Source: Oceanospirillaceae bacterium UBA7410 | Lineage (GTDB): Bacteria; Pseudomonadota; Gammaproteobacteria; Pseudomonadales; Balneatricaceae | DNA length: 58,750 bases | Direction: 5' to 3' | Assembly (NCBI GenBank): GCA_002470565.1 | Contig: DKMQ01000039.1 | Span: 15,845 to 74,594, forward strand | Part shown: positions 29,143 to 41,224 of the stretch, one piece after another | Layout: every line of letters starts with the position of its first letter | How positions within the stretch are numbered: position 1 is the first letter of the stretch | The notes under the pieces: generated by a model | The model's input: only the letters and a program-made list of their open reading frames with translations | Told to the model about the DNA's origin: nothing | Databases searched by the model: none | Position numbers and translations under genes: made by a program

Positions 29143-30399
29143 TTACATATTGGCAATAATTGCATCGCCAAATTCTGAACAAGACAACAAGGTAGCGTCA
29201 GGCATTTGGCGCTCAAAATCATAAGTTACAGTTTTAGCGTTGATCGCACCTTCAGTGCCAGCAACGATAAGGTCAGCGGCCTCTAACCAACCTAAGTGAC
29301 GTAACATCATTTCAGCAGATAGAATAATTGAACCTGGATTTACCTTATCTTGGCCAGCATACTTTGGTGCTGTACCGTGAGTGGCTTCAAAAATTGCAAT
29401 ATCATCACTTAGGTTCGCACCTGGTGCAATACCAATACCGCCTACTTCAGCTGCTAGTGCATCTGATAGGTAGTCACCGTTTAGGTTCAGTGTAGCAATA
29501 ACGTCATAGTCTTCTGGACGTAATAAAATCTGTTGCAGCATAGCATCAGCAATGACGTCTTTAATAACAATGTTTTTGCCAGTGTTTGGGTTCTTCATTT
29601 CACACCAAGGGCCTTCACCAATTAAAGTAGCACCAAACTCCTGTTGAGCAATTTCATAGCCCCACTCTTTAAAGGCACCTTCGGTAAACTTCATGATATT
29701 ACCCTTGTGAACCAAGGTTAATGAATCACGATTATTATCGATCGTGTATTGAATAGCTTTGCGAACTAAACGCTTTGTACCTTCTTCTGATACAGGTTTG
29801 ATGCCGATACCACACATTTGGTCAAAGCGAATTTTAGTTACGCCCATTTCGTCTTGTAAAAACTTAATTACTTTTTCAGCTTCTGGAGAGCCTGCTTGCC
29901 ACTCAATGCCGGCATAGATGTCTTCAGAGTTTTCACGGAAAATAACCATGTCTACATTTTGAGGCTTGATTACTGGGCTAGGCACGCCAGTATACCAACG
30001 CACTGGGCGCTGACAAACATAAAGGTCTAGTTCTTGGCGCAGGGCTACGTTCAAAGAACGAATACCACCACCCACTGGTGTGGTCAAAGGACCTTTGATG
30101 CCCACTTTGTATTCTTTAAATGCAGCTAATGTTTCTTCAGGCATCCAAGTATCAGCGTCATAGGTGACTGTAGCCTTTTCACCAGCGTATACTTCCATCC
30201 AGTTAATTTTTTTGGTGCCATTGAACGCTTTCTCTACAGCGGCATCTACTACTTTAAGCATTACTGGTGAAACGTCAAAACCAATACCATCGCCTTCAAT
30301 ATAAGGGATAATAGGATCGTTTGGTACGTTTAGAGAAAAGTCTGCGTTAACAGTAATTTTAGAGCCTTGCTCTGGTACTGTGATGTGTTGATATGTCAT
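29143..30399 (-). CDS. icd: NADP-dependent isocitrate dehydrogenase
   Basis: 418 residues, E. coli-type homodimeric Icd. Oxidises isocitrate to 2-oxoglutarate and CO2 in the TCA cycle. Ser115 in [13 protein letters not shown] is the site phosphorylated by AceK in E. coli, which would divert carbon to the glyoxylate bypass. [32 protein letters not shown] and [12 protein letters not shown] are conserved. ATG has GGAG 7 bases upstream. rluE is divergent, as in E. coli. Confidence 0.97.
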   Translation of the reverse strand: MTYQHITVPEQGSKITVNADFSLNVPNDPIIPYIEGDGIGFDVSPVMLKVVDAAVEKAFNGTKKINWMEVYAGEKATVTYDADTWMPEETLAAFKEYKVGIKGPLTTPVGGGIRSLNVALRQELDLYVCQRPVRWYTGVPSPVIKPQNVDMVIFRENSEDIYAGIEWQAGSPEAEKVIKFLQDEMGVTKIRFDQMCGIGIKPVSEEGTKRLVRKAIQYTIDNNRDSLTLVHKGNIMKFTEGAFKEWGYEIAQQEFGATLIGEGPWCEMKNPNTGKNIVIKDVIADAMLQQILLRPEDYDVIATLNLNGDYLSDALAAEVGGIGIAPGANLSDDIAIFEATHGTAPKYAGQDKVNPGSIILSAEMMLRHLGWLEAADLIVAGTEGAINAKTVTYDFERQMPDATLLSCSEFGDAIIANM

Positions 30400-30566
30400 G
30401 AGTTCTCCGGGTGCTTAAAAAATAGCCTTGTGGCGTAGACAAAACGATTAATGCAATTGTTTTGTAGTCAACCTTAATTATAGCTTGAATGCCCCTGTAG
30501 GCCCAAGGAATCATGTAGTTATTTTACAAAATTCTAACAATTCACAGTACTAATAAAGGAAATTGT

Positions 30567-31112
30567 GTGTCTAGTATTTTAGTTTTTAATAAACCTTTTC
30601 AAGTCTTAAGTCAGTTTAGCAATGGCGAAGGCCGGGTTACTCTAGCGGATTATATTGATATGCCAAGCTACTATCCAGCTGGAAGACTGGATTATGATTC
30701 AGAAGGTTTGATGATATTAACCAACGATGGAGCACTACAGAATCAGATTGCTAATCCTAAGCATAAGTTAGAAAAAACTTACTGGGTGCAGGTAGAAGGT
30801 GCAGTAAATGAAGATCAATTAAAGTGCTTGCGTGCTGGACCTATACTTAAAGACGGCCCTACTAAACCTGCAAAAGTGAGATTACTGGGAGCCCAAGCCC
30901 ACAGCCTATGGCCCCGAGTGCCCGCCATAAGAGATCGTATTTCTATACCAACCCAGTGGTTAGAAATTCGTATTAGTGAAGGTCGAAATAGACAAGTAAG
31001 GCGCATGACTGCAGCAGTAGGCTTACCCACTTTGCGTTTGGTAAGAGTGGCTATAGGTAATTGGCGCCTAAAAGGCCTGGATGTTGGCCAATGGCGCTTG
31101 GAAAATGCTTAA
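30567..31112 (+). CDS. rluE: RluE, 23S rRNA pseudouridine synthase
   Basis: 181 residues, RsuA/RluB/E/F family without an S4 domain, as RluE. E. coli RluE converts U2457 of 23S rRNA. Catalytic Asp is in PAGRLDYDSEGLMILTNDG; LEKTYWVQVEG and ISEGRNRQVRRMTAAVGLPTLRLVR complete the family motifs. Start is GTG with AAGGA 6 bases upstream. The divergent icd-rluE pair and nearby mnmA-hflD-purB repeat the E. coli neighbourhood. Confidence 0.93.
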   Translation: MSSILVFNKPFQVLSQFSNGEGRVTLADYIDMPSYYPAGRLDYDSEGLMILTNDGALQNQIANPKHKLEKTYWVQVEGAVNEDQLKCLRAGPILKDGPTKPAKVRLLGAQAHSLWPRVPAIRDRISIPTQWLEIRISEGRNRQVRRMTAAVGLPTLRLVRVAIGNWRLKGLDVGQWRLENA

Positions 31113-31123
31113 CTTAGAAAAGC

Positions 31124-31591
31124 TCAGCTGGGCTGCCAACGTTTATTAGCTTGCTTATCAGATTCTTTAGCATCAACCCATTGCTTACCATGTTCTGTGA
31201 TTTCAGCTTTCCAAAATGGTGCGTCTTGTTTTAAATAATCCATTACGAACTCACATGCACTAAATGCATCGCTGCGATGCCTTGAGGCCACTCCAACCAA
31301 CACAATTTGTTCATGAGATTGTAGCCTGCCTACCCTGTGTATTACATGGATACCTTCTATAGGCCAGCGATCATGTGTTTTGTGTACTATTTCTTGTAAA
31401 CATTTTTCTGTCATACCAGGGTAATGCTCAAGCTCCATAGCTTCTACTTTAGCATCATCTAAATCGCGAACTAAACCCACAAACAACACGGCTGCTCCTG
31501 TGCTGCTGGGGTTTATGTGCAGTAATGTTTGATAATGTTTGTTGATATCAAAATCTGCTTCTTGCACAAGGATAAGATCATTGTTTTTCAT
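31124..31591 (-). CDS. moaE: MoaE, molybdopterin synthase catalytic subunit
   Basis: 155 residues. MoaE with thiocarboxylated MoaD converts cPMP to molybdopterin. Signatures: GAAVLFVGLVRD, LEHYPGMTEKCL, IHVIHRVGRLQSHEQIVLVGVASRHRSDAF and a C-terminal PFWKAEITEHGKQWVDA with the active Lys. No other moa gene is in the window, so the gene stands alone between rluE and mnmA; moaD and the rest must lie elsewhere. Confidence 0.95.
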   Translation of the reverse strand: MKNNDLILVQEADFDINKHYQTLLHINPSSTGAAVLFVGLVRDLDDAKVEAMELEHYPGMTEKCLQEIVHKTHDRWPIEGIHVIHRVGRLQSHEQIVLVGVASRHRSDAFSACEFVMDYLKQDAPFWKAEITEHGKQWVDAKESDKQANKRWQPS

Positions 31592-31696
31592 GCGTTTAAA
31601 AATCCCTGGAATATGTCCATAAGCCTAGGCGTAGAGGCCTGCTTCGGTTAAAATTAACGTCTAATTTATATTCTGTTTACCGCTTGAATCAAATCT

Positions 31697-32807
31697 ATGA
31701 GTGAATCCAATTCTACACGCGTTATTGTCGGCATGTCCGGCGGTGTCGACTCATCTGTTTCTGCTTTGCTGCTAATGCAACAAGGGTATCACGTCGAAGG
31801 TCTGTTCATGAAGAACTGGGACGAGGACGATGGCACTGAATATTGTACCGCTAAGCAGGACTTAGCTGACGCACAGGCGGTATGCGACAAACTAGGCATT
31901 CATTTACACGCTGCAAACTTTGCTGCGGAGTACTGGGACAACGTGTTTGAGCACTTCCTTGCGGAGTATAAAGCCGGTCGTACACCTAATCCAGATATCC
32001 TTTGTAATCGAGAGATTAAATTTAAAGCTTTTTTAGATTATGCCAAAGTGCTGGGTGCAGATTATATTGCTACAGGCCATTATGTGCAGCGCACTGGTGA
32101 AGGTATTAACTGTAAACTAGTTAAAGGTTTAGATGGCAATAAAGACCAAAGTTACTTTTTGCATGCTGTAGGTGCTTTAGAAGTAAGCCAAACATTGTTT
32201 CCTATAGGTGCTATGGAAAAGCCTGAAGTGCGCATGATTGCAGAAGCTCATGGGTTGGCTAATCATGCAAAAAAAGACAGTACCGGCATTTGTTTTATTG
32301 GTGAGCGTCGATTTAAAGATTTTTTGCAAGACTACTTGCCTGCCCACCCTGGCAAAATCGAAACCGTGGACGGTGATGTCATCGGTGACCACCAAGGGCT
32401 CATGTACCATACCATTGGCCAACGTCAAGGTCTGGGGATTGGTGGCTTAGCTAATTACAATGAATCAGCTTGGTATGTAGTTGATAAAGATTTAGATCGC
32501 AATCGGTTAATAGTCACCCAAGGTAAGAATCACCCAAGCTTGTTTAAATCATCCCTAACCTGCCAACAACTTATGTGGGTTGATGGAATAGGTCCAGATT
32601 TGTCTCCCGACATATCTAAAGGAACACAAAGTAGGGAAGTTTTATTAATGGCCAAAATACGTTACCGTCAAGCGGATCAACAATGCACCATAACGGCCCT
32701 TTCAAGTGGCAATATAAACGTGGTGTTTGCAGAACCACAAAGAGCAGTAACACCAGGTCAATCTATCGTTTTTTATGATGGGCAAGTATGTCTTGGAGGA
32801 GCAGTCA

Positions 32808-32815
<8 letters not shown>
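31697..32815 (+). CDS. mnmA: MnmA, tRNA-specific 2-thiouridylase
   Basis: 372 residues. Adenylates C2 of wobble U34 in tRNA Lys, Glu and Gln and replaces it with sulfur from TusE (17.5 kb in this window). PP-loop [10 protein letters not shown] for ATP; catalytic cysteines in [12 protein letters not shown] and [34 protein letters not shown] is conserved. The end overlaps the likely hflD start by 8 bases. First gene of mnmA-hflD-purB-roxA. Confidence 0.97.
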
Positions 32816-34842
<2,027 letters not shown>

Positions 34843-34845
34843 TTG

Positions 34846-36042
34846 ATGACTGATACCACCGGTTTTAGTGCCTCTACTATGGCTCCATTGAGCCATTTAG
34901 GTGATATGAGCGTAGCTATTTTTATTGCGGACTACTGGCAAAAAAAGCCGGTGTGTATCCGTAACGCAATTGCTTTTCAAGAAGCGCTTATCGAAGTGGA
35001 TGAGTTAGCAGGATTAGCGTTAGAGTCTGAAGTAGAGTCGCGCTTAATTGAAAATAAAGGTGATATAAAAGATTGGTGTGTTACCCACGGGCCGCTTACA
35101 GAAGATGATTTCAATAAAGAGCGCAACTTTCCTTGGACGCTATTAGTACAAGGTGTTGATTGTTTTGTGCCCCAAGTGCATGACTTTCTAGCTAAATTTC
35201 GTTTTTTACCTAGCTGGCGTTTAGATGACATCATGGTTAGCTACGCTACAAAAGGTGCCGGTGTGGGCGCTCATTATGATCGGTACGATGTTTTTTTAAT
35301 TCAAGGTGAAGGTCGCCGCCAATGGCAAATTGGCCAAACTTGTAGCGAAAACTCGCCCCTAATGGCTCATGATCAGCTGTCGTTATTAGACCAGTTTGAA
35401 ATGGTAGAAGAGTTCGTTTTAAATCCTGGAGATATGTTGTATATACCACCACTTGTAGCTCATAAGGGTGTTGCAGTGTCAGATGCTTGCGTGACTTATT
35501 CAGTGGGTTTTAGATCGCCTTCCCATGCAGAAGTACTCACTACATTTGCTGATGAGTGCGGTATGAATATTAGTGCGGATCTGCGTTTGCAGGATCATGG
35601 CTTTACCGCTAAAAGTGGTGAGCTCAGTGCGGCTGATATAGAGGGCTTGATGACGTTTATGCGAGATCAAATAACCCCAGAAAATGTTGCTCAATGGTTT
35701 GGAAAGCACAGCACAGAGCCTAAGCACACTAATTTAGATATGGCTGAAGAAGCAATGGACCTTATTGAGTTAGAAAGCATTATCAATGATGGTTATGGTG
35801 TTTTAAGAGTATCCGAAGGAGTGCGTTTAGCCCACACCTGGCAAGGAGATGGTGGTTTAACCTTATTTGTTCAAGGTGACGCGCTACCCTGTCCTCCAGA
35901 GGCCGCTGCATTTGTAGAAGCGATCTCAAACCAATGGTTACTTGAAGTGGACGAGATGACTGAACTAGTCAAAAATGATGCGGCTAAGGCGATGCTTTTA
36001 ATTCTGCATAACCAAGGCTATCTTTACTTTGCTGATGAGTAA
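34846..36042 (+). CDS. roxA: RoxA/YcfD, JmjC-type ribosomal protein L16 arginine hydroxylase
   Basis: 398 residues. 2-oxoglutarate/Fe(II) oxygenase that in E. coli hydroxylates an Arg of ribosomal protein L16. Iron triad His143, Asp145 and His206 (GAHYDRYDVFLIQGEGRRQW; PPLVAHKGVAV). SEVESRL and SVGFRSPSHAEVLTTFAD match RoxA, followed by the C-terminal dimer/winged-helix part. ATG at 34846 follows the purB stop by 3 bases; a TTG just before it is not needed. Translation is probably coupled to purB. About 25 residues longer than the E. coli protein, mostly at the N-terminus. Confidence 0.92.
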   Translation: MTDTTGFSASTMAPLSHLGDMSVAIFIADYWQKKPVCIRNAIAFQEALIEVDELAGLALESEVESRLIENKGDIKDWCVTHGPLTEDDFNKERNFPWTLLVQGVDCFVPQVHDFLAKFRFLPSWRLDDIMVSYATKGAGVGAHYDRYDVFLIQGEGRRQWQIGQTCSENSPLMAHDQLSLLDQFEMVEEFVLNPGDMLYIPPLVAHKGVAVSDACVTYSVGFRSPSHAEVLTTFADECGMNISADLRLQDHGFTAKSGELSAADIEGLMTFMRDQITPENVAQWFGKHSTEPKHTNLDMAEEAMDLIELESIINDGYGVLRVSEGVRLAHTWQGDGGLTLFVQGDALPCPPEAAAFVEAISNQWLLEVDEMTELVKNDAAKAMLLILHNQGYLYFADE

Positions 36043-36056
36043 TTGGCTTTGATAAG

Positions 36057-36554
36057 CTACGGACTTGGCAGGTTCAGTAGTAAGTCATGAGGGGCAACTA
36101 AAATGCCATTGTTGTCCGCATACACAAACTGCCCAGGCACAAAGGTAACTCCACCAAACTGTACTTCTAAGTTAATATCCCCTAAGCCTCTTTTTTTAGT
36201 TTTCATAGGGTGTGTGGCTAGTGCTTGCACCCCTAAATTAATTTCACCAATGGCATTCACATCGCGAATGCAGCCATAAATAATGATCCCTTGCCAACCG
36301 TTGGATACTGCTTTTTCTGCTAACATATCGCCAAGCAAGGCACACCTTAGTGAACCTCCACCATCTACCACCAAAACTTTTCCAGTGCCATCTTGGGCAA
36401 CTAGTTCACGTACTTTTGAATTATCTTCGTAGCATTTAAGGGTGACTATCTGTCCACTAAAGCACTCTTTTGCGCCAAAGTTGGCAAACATAGGCTCCAC
36501 CACACGCACTTGGTCTTCAAACTGGTCACATAGTTCTGGTAATAAGTCTTTCAT
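36057..36554 (-). CDS. RraA-fold protein, probable metal-dependent HMG/CHA-type aldolase or oxaloacetate decarboxylase
   Basis: 165 residues. Overall close to RraA ([57 protein letters not shown]), the E. coli inhibitor of RNase E. Unlike E. coli RraA it has the D-X20-R-D motif (Asp76, Arg97, Asp98) that binds the divalent metal in 4-hydroxy-4-methyl-2-oxoglutarate aldolases; E. coli RraA has Ala and Gln at the first and last of these sites. So aldol cleavage or oxaloacetate decarboxylation to pyruvate is possible. It lies 60 bp downstream of the pseudouridine synthase at the tail of the propionate cluster, same strand. An RNase E-regulating role remains an alternative. Confidence 0.8.
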   Translation of the reverse strand: MKDLLPELCDQFEDQVRVVEPMFANFGAKECFSGQIVTLKCYEDNSKVRELVAQDGTGKVLVVDGGGSLRCALLGDMLAEKAVSNGWQGIIIYGCIRDVNAIGEINLGVQALATHPMKTKKRGLGDINLEVQFGGVTFVPGQFVYADNNGILVAPHDLLLNLPSP

Positions 36555-36614
36555 GCTGTGTATGTCCGGTAATTTGATAACACTGGTAAACTTTTAAACT
36601 ATTGATTGGTTTTT

Positions 36615-37445
36615 TTAAACCATCTTAGGCAAGTAATTATCCGTTAAGAGATAGCGTTTTTCAACACACGTTATTGGGCAAGTAAACGCAAGATAAGTTG
36701 ATACAAGGCACAAGTTAGTATCCAAGCTGGCATCCTTTGAGCCATATAGTCGGTCGCCAATAATTGCAAAGCCAGCTCCGCTAAGGTGCTTGCGTATTTG
36801 GTGCTTACGTCCAGTTTCAATGGTGACGCGAACTAAGGATAACTTAGCTTTTTCGTCATAAGTTAGTAAACTGGCATGGCTAGCGGCATGTTGCTCATCA
36901 ATAGGCGAGTTTAGAAACAGTGTTTCTGGGAATAGCCCAGACACCAATGCAGTATAAGTCTTAATTATTTGTCGTTGCTCAAACAAACGACTAAGGCTGG
37001 TTGCCGCTGCTTTTGTATGAGCGATTAACATCAACCCTTGCGCAGCACGGTCTAGCCTATTAACAATAAATGCAGGGCGTTGAGGTTGATGATTCTGTTC
37101 GACCCAACGATTGATAGTGCAGTGATCACCCCACTTAGTGCCTTGGCTGAACATACCATAAGGTTTATACCACACACTATAGTCACCTTCATCTTTAATT
37201 AGCACTGCAGGAGTTACCTGAGTCTCTAGCACTTGCAGATCGTAATACAGGTGTATAGTTTGGCCTAGTTTAAGATGTTTATCAGCTCTTCTAAGCCGCC
37301 TATGGCTAGCGCCATTCTCACTCACCCACACAGCACCCTTTTTCATGGCCTGCTTAACCTGCTGTTTAGATAAACCGCTGGGTTGAGTTAGTAATTGTGC
37401 CGCAGAAATGGATATATCAGTGACTTCAACGTGATACTCAGGCAT
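36615..37445 (-). CDS. RluA-family RNA pseudouridine synthase
   Basis: 276 residues. S4-like N-terminal segment (GLSKQQVKQAMKKGAVWVSENG) then the catalytic domain with Asp132 in VNRLDRAAQGLMLIAHTKAAA, IKTYTALVSG, and ETGRKHQIRKHLSGAGFAIIGDRLYG. The RNA target is unknown; it is not clearly RluA, RluC, RluD or TruC. Its ATG lies inside the end of prpF (8-base overlap), so it is translated from the propionate transcript, an odd partner for a metabolic operon. Confidence 0.9.
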   Translation of the reverse strand: MPEYHVEVTDISISAAQLLTQPSGLSKQQVKQAMKKGAVWVSENGASHRRLRRADKHLKLGQTIHLYYDLQVLETQVTPAVLIKDEGDYSVWYKPYGMFSQGTKWGDHCTINRWVEQNHQPQRPAFIVNRLDRAAQGLMLIAHTKAAATSLSRLFEQRQIIKTYTALVSGLFPETLFLNSPIDEQHAASHASLLTYDEKAKLSLVRVTIETGRKHQIRKHLSGAGFAIIGDRLYGSKDASLDTNLCLVSTYLAFTCPITCVEKRYLLTDNYLPKMV

Positions 37446-38610
37446 CGGGTACTCTTACCCAACCTTCCATTAACACTCTTGCACTTCGGCTCATAATCGC
37501 CTTGGTAGCCTGCCATTTACCATCACTTTGGTGTGCTTCAGCCCCTACTGTTAAAGTGCCAGATGGGTGACCAAAGGTGACTTTTGTGAGAGCCCCTCCT
37601 CCTGCTGCAATATTAACCAAAGTATTGGGAATAGCCGCAGCAGTGCCAATAGCTACGGCAGCAGTGCCCATCATGGCATGATGTAACTGCCCCATGGACA
37701 TCGCCCTTACTAATAGGTCAATCTTATCAGCAGGCACATTGCTGCCACTGGATGAAGTGTAATCTTTTGGTGGGGCTACAAATGCAATTTTTGGGGTGTG
37801 CTGACGGGTTTTTGCATCATCAAGGTGCTCAAATAAGCCCATACGCACGCCACCATGTGCTCGAATGCACTCGAGTTTGATTAACGCCTTCGCGTCTGAG
37901 TTAATGTGCACTTGTAACTCTGCACCGGTATAACCTAAATCTTGCGCATTTAAAAAAATCGTTGGAATACCTGCGTTAATCATAGTCACATCAAAGGTCC
38001 CAATATTAGGCACTTCAAGTTTGTCGACCAAATTACCTGTAGGAAACATATTTGCGTCTGCTGCTGAGGGATTCATAAATTCTAGTTTTATTTCAGCTGC
38101 AGCAAAGGTGACGCCATCAAGCTTAAAGTCACCAAGCTCTTGGACTTGACCATTAGTGATAGGAATATGGGCAATAATGGTTTTTTTGATGTTTGCTTGC
38201 CAGATTCTCACTACTGCAATACCATTTTTGGGTATACGGCTTGAGTCTACTAATCCACTAGTAATAGCAAAAGCTCCTACTGCAGATGACAAATTGCCGC
38301 AGTTACCACTCCAGTCTACAAAGGCTTTATCAATAGATACCTGTCCAAATAGATAATCTACATCATGATTTGCCTGAGTACACGGGCTTAAAATGACGGT
38401 TTTACTAGTGCTTGAGGTAGCAGCGCCCATGCCATCAATTTGTTTACCGTATACATCAGGGCTGCCTATCACACGCAGTAACAAAGCATCTCTTGCAGGT
38501 CCTGGCACTTGGGCTGTGGCAGGTAAATCTAAAAGGTTAAAAAACACCCCTTTACTTGTGCCACCGCGCATGTAGGTGGCAGGAATTCTAATTTGTTGTT
38601 TAATACTCAT
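37438..38610 (-). CDS. prpF: PrpF, 2-methylaconitate cis-trans isomerase
   Basis: 390 residues. Works with AcnD: isomerises trans-2-methylaconitate to the cis form needed to continue the 2-methylcitrate cycle. PrpF-family opening RIPATYMRGGTSKGVFF, Lys70 (SSTSKTVIL) and Cys104 (WSGNCGNLSSAVG) correspond to the catalytic Lys73/Cys107 of the Shewanella enzyme. Diaminopimelate-epimerase-like fold. It follows acnD by 8 bp and overlaps the pseudouridine synthase gene. Confidence 0.95.
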   Translation of the reverse strand: MSIKQQIRIPATYMRGGTSKGVFFNLLDLPATAQVPGPARDALLLRVIGSPDVYGKQIDGMGAATSSTSKTVILSPCTQANHDVDYLFGQVSIDKAFVDWSGNCGNLSSAVGAFAITSGLVDSSRIPKNGIAVVRIWQANIKKTIIAHIPITNGQVQELGDFKLDGVTFAAAEIKLEFMNPSAADANMFPTGNLVDKLEVPNIGTFDVTMINAGIPTIFLNAQDLGYTGAELQVHINSDAKALIKLECIRAHGGVRMGLFEHLDDAKTRQHTPKIAFVAPPKDYTSSSGSNVPADKIDLLVRAMSMGQLHHAMMGTAAVAIGTAAAIPNTLVNIAAGGGALTKVTFGHPSGTLTVGAEAHQSDGKWQATKAIMSRSARVLMEGWVRVPDA

Positions 38611-38618
38611 AGGAAGTC

Positions 38619-41222
38619 CTAAGCGACACTTGTTGATTCAAGAAAATCTTGTGCAAAACGCTGTAAAACTCCACCAGCAGCATAAACACCTACTTCTTCT
38701 GCTGTGTCTAGGCGACAAGTCACACTCAGCGTTTGACTACTACCATCGATGCGGTTGACCACTAAGGTTAAATCGCAACCTGGGTGGGGAGTGCCAATAA
38801 CGTCAAATTTTTCTGTACCATCAAAGCCTTGATTAATACGGTTATCACCTGCTTTAAACTCTAACGGTAAAACGCCCATTCCAACAAGGTTAGTGCGGTG
38901 AATGCGTTCAAACCCTTCAGCTACAATCACTTCAACACCTGCCAAACGCACACCTTTAGCAGCCCAATCTCTAGATGAACCTTGACCATAGTCAGCACCT
39001 GCGATAATGATCAGTGGTTGCGCGCGTTCCATATAGGTTTCAATGGCTTCCCACATACGCAGAGTATTACCTTCTGGCTCCAATCTTGCCAAGGATCCTT
39101 GTTGTATTTTACCAGCATCATCCGTACACATCTCGTTTAGCAACTTAGGGTTGGCAAAAGTTGCTCGTTGAGCGGTTAAATGATCACCCCTATGAGTTGC
39201 ATAAGAGTTGAAATCTTCTTCTGGCAATCCCATTTTTGTTAAATATTCACCAGCTGCGCTGTTCGCAAGGATAGCGTTTGAAGGTGATAAATGATCAGTG
39301 GTAATGTTATCACCCAAAATGGCTAAAGGACGCATGCCTGTTAAAGTGCGCTCTCCTGCTAAAGCACCTTCCCAATAAGGCGGGCGACGAATGTAAGTCG
39401 TATTAGGGCGCCAATCATATAATGGACTGATCGAATTTTCTACTTTGCCTAGGTCAAACATAGGAATGTAGATTTGTTTAAACTGCTCTGGTTTCACACA
39501 TTTAGCCACAATCGCATCAATTTCGTCATCTTCAGGCCAAATATCCTTAAGTACGACGTCATTACCTTGTTGATCTTGACCCAATACATCTTGCTCAATG
39601 TCAAAGCGCATAGACCCTGCAATTGCATAGGCTGCGACTAAGGGTGGGGAAGCTAAAAATGCCTGTTTTACATAAGGATGAATACGACCATCAAAATTGC
39701 GATTGCCTGACAATACGGCTGTCGAATATAGGTCTCGGTCAATAACTTCTTCTTGAATTTTAGGATCCAAGGCTCCACTCATGCCGTTACATGTAGTACA
39801 GGCATAGCCTACAATGCCAAAACCAAGCTGTTCCATTTCGGTGAGTAGGCCTGCTTCTTCTAAATAAAGCTTGGCTACTTTAGAACCTGGTGCAAAGGAA
39901 GATTTAACCCAAGGCTTACGCTTTAAACCTAAGCGGTTGGCGTTACGCGCCAAAAGGCCGGCTGCAATGACGTTGCGAGGGTTACTCGTATTGGTACAGC
40001 TGGTAATAGCAGCGATAATGACCGCTCCATCAGGCATTAAGCCATCATCTGCATCATGGTCATAAGCCTTAGCAATACCACGTTCTGACAAAGCTGAGGT
40101 AGGCAAGCGTAAGTGAGGGCTAGATGGACCGGCCATATTTCGCCCTACACTTGAGAGGTCAAACGTTAATACTCGGCCGTACTGTGCATCAACCATAGCA
40201 TCAGCCCATAAGCCATTGGTTTTAGCATAGGTTTCAACCAAAGCAACCTGTTCAGGCTCGCGGCCAGTCAGATTAAGATAGTCGATTGTTTGCTGGTCTA
40301 TGTAGAACAAACCAGCAGAGGCACCAAATTCTGGCGTCATGTTCGATATGGTAGCCCGGTCTCCTATGGTAAGGCTGTTAGCGCCCTCACCAAAGAATTC
40401 AAGATAAGAAGATACTACTTTTTGTTGACGTAAAAACTCAGTGAGTGCCAACACCATATCAGTGGCAGTAATGCCTGGCTGGCGCTTACCTGTAAGTTCT
40501 ACTCCAATAATATCTGGAAGGCGCATCATAGATGCCCTGCCCAACATTACATTTTCTGCTTCTAGTCCGCCCACACCTACAGCAATCACACCCAACGCAT
40601 CGATATGTGGCGTATGGCTGTCGGTACCAATACAAGTATCAGGATAGGCTAAGCCATCACGATTTTGAATCACAGGTGACATTTTTTCTAAGTTGATCTG
40701 ATGCATAATGCCATTACCGGCAGGAATTACATCAACGTTTTCAAATGCTGTTTTAGTCCATTCTATAAAGTGAAAACGATCGTCATTACGGCGGTCTTCA
40801 ATGGCCCTATTTTTGTCAAAGGCATCAGCATCAAAACCACCGTGCTCTACAGACAATGAGTGATCCACAATTAACTGCGTGGGCACCACCGGATTTACTT
40901 TTGAAGGATCGCCACCTTGGTCTGCAATGGCATCTCTTAACCCCGCTAAATCCACTAAGGCTGTTTGACCTAAAATATCGTGACACACTACACGCGCTGG
41001 ATACCAAGGAAAGTCTAAGTCTTGTTTACGATCAATTAGCTGCTTTAACGATGCAGTTAACATGGTTGGATCACAACGACGTACCAACTGCTCCGCTAAG
41101 ATCTTGGAGGTATAGGGTAATTGAGCATAGGCACCTTTACTAATATCATCAATGGCTCTTGGGGTGTCAAAATAATCTAGCCCAGTATCAAGCAAGGTTT
41201 TACGGTAGTTGGTATTGATCAT
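38619..41222 (-). CDS. acnD: AcnD, Fe/S-dependent 2-methylcitrate dehydratase
   Basis: 867 residues, the length of AcnD rather than AcnA or AcnB. Dehydrates 2-methylcitrate to 2-methylaconitate. Aconitase signatures: GTDSHTPHIDALGVIAVGVGG, the 4Fe-4S ligands in AITSCTNTSNP and ACTTCNGMSG, and the C-terminal swivel domain with GADYGQGSSRDWAAKG. AcnD plus PrpF replaces the PrpD route. Two bases after prpC, eight before prpF. Confidence 0.95.
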   Translation of the reverse strand: MINTNYRKTLLDTGLDYFDTPRAIDDISKGAYAQLPYTSKILAEQLVRRCDPTMLTASLKQLIDRKQDLDFPWYPARVVCHDILGQTALVDLAGLRDAIADQGGDPSKVNPVVPTQLIVDHSLSVEHGGFDADAFDKNRAIEDRRNDDRFHFIEWTKTAFENVDVIPAGNGIMHQINLEKMSPVIQNRDGLAYPDTCIGTDSHTPHIDALGVIAVGVGGLEAENVMLGRASMMRLPDIIGVELTGKRQPGITATDMVLALTEFLRQQKVVSSYLEFFGEGANSLTIGDRATISNMTPEFGASAGLFYIDQQTIDYLNLTGREPEQVALVETYAKTNGLWADAMVDAQYGRVLTFDLSSVGRNMAGPSSPHLRLPTSALSERGIAKAYDHDADDGLMPDGAVIIAAITSCTNTSNPRNVIAAGLLARNANRLGLKRKPWVKSSFAPGSKVAKLYLEEAGLLTEMEQLGFGIVGYACTTCNGMSGALDPKIQEEVIDRDLYSTAVLSGNRNFDGRIHPYVKQAFLASPPLVAAYAIAGSMRFDIEQDVLGQDQQGNDVVLKDIWPEDDEIDAIVAKCVKPEQFKQIYIPMFDLGKVENSISPLYDWRPNTTYIRRPPYWEGALAGERTLTGMRPLAILGDNITTDHLSPSNAILANSAAGEYLTKMGLPEEDFNSYATHRGDHLTAQRATFANPKLLNEMCTDDAGKIQQGSLARLEPEGNTLRMWEAIETYMERAQPLIIIAGADYGQGSSRDWAAKGVRLAGVEVIVAEGFERIHRTNLVGMGVLPLEFKAGDNRINQGFDGTEKFDVIGTPHPGCDLTLVVNRIDGSSQTLSVTCRLDTAEEVGVYAAGGVLQRFAQDFLESTSVA

Positions 41223-41224
41223 TA

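Noticed and set aside
32775..32807. HflD start at ATG 32775
   Set aside because: The ribosome site GGAGGAG would be inside the coding region; TTG 32808 fits it and the family N-terminus.
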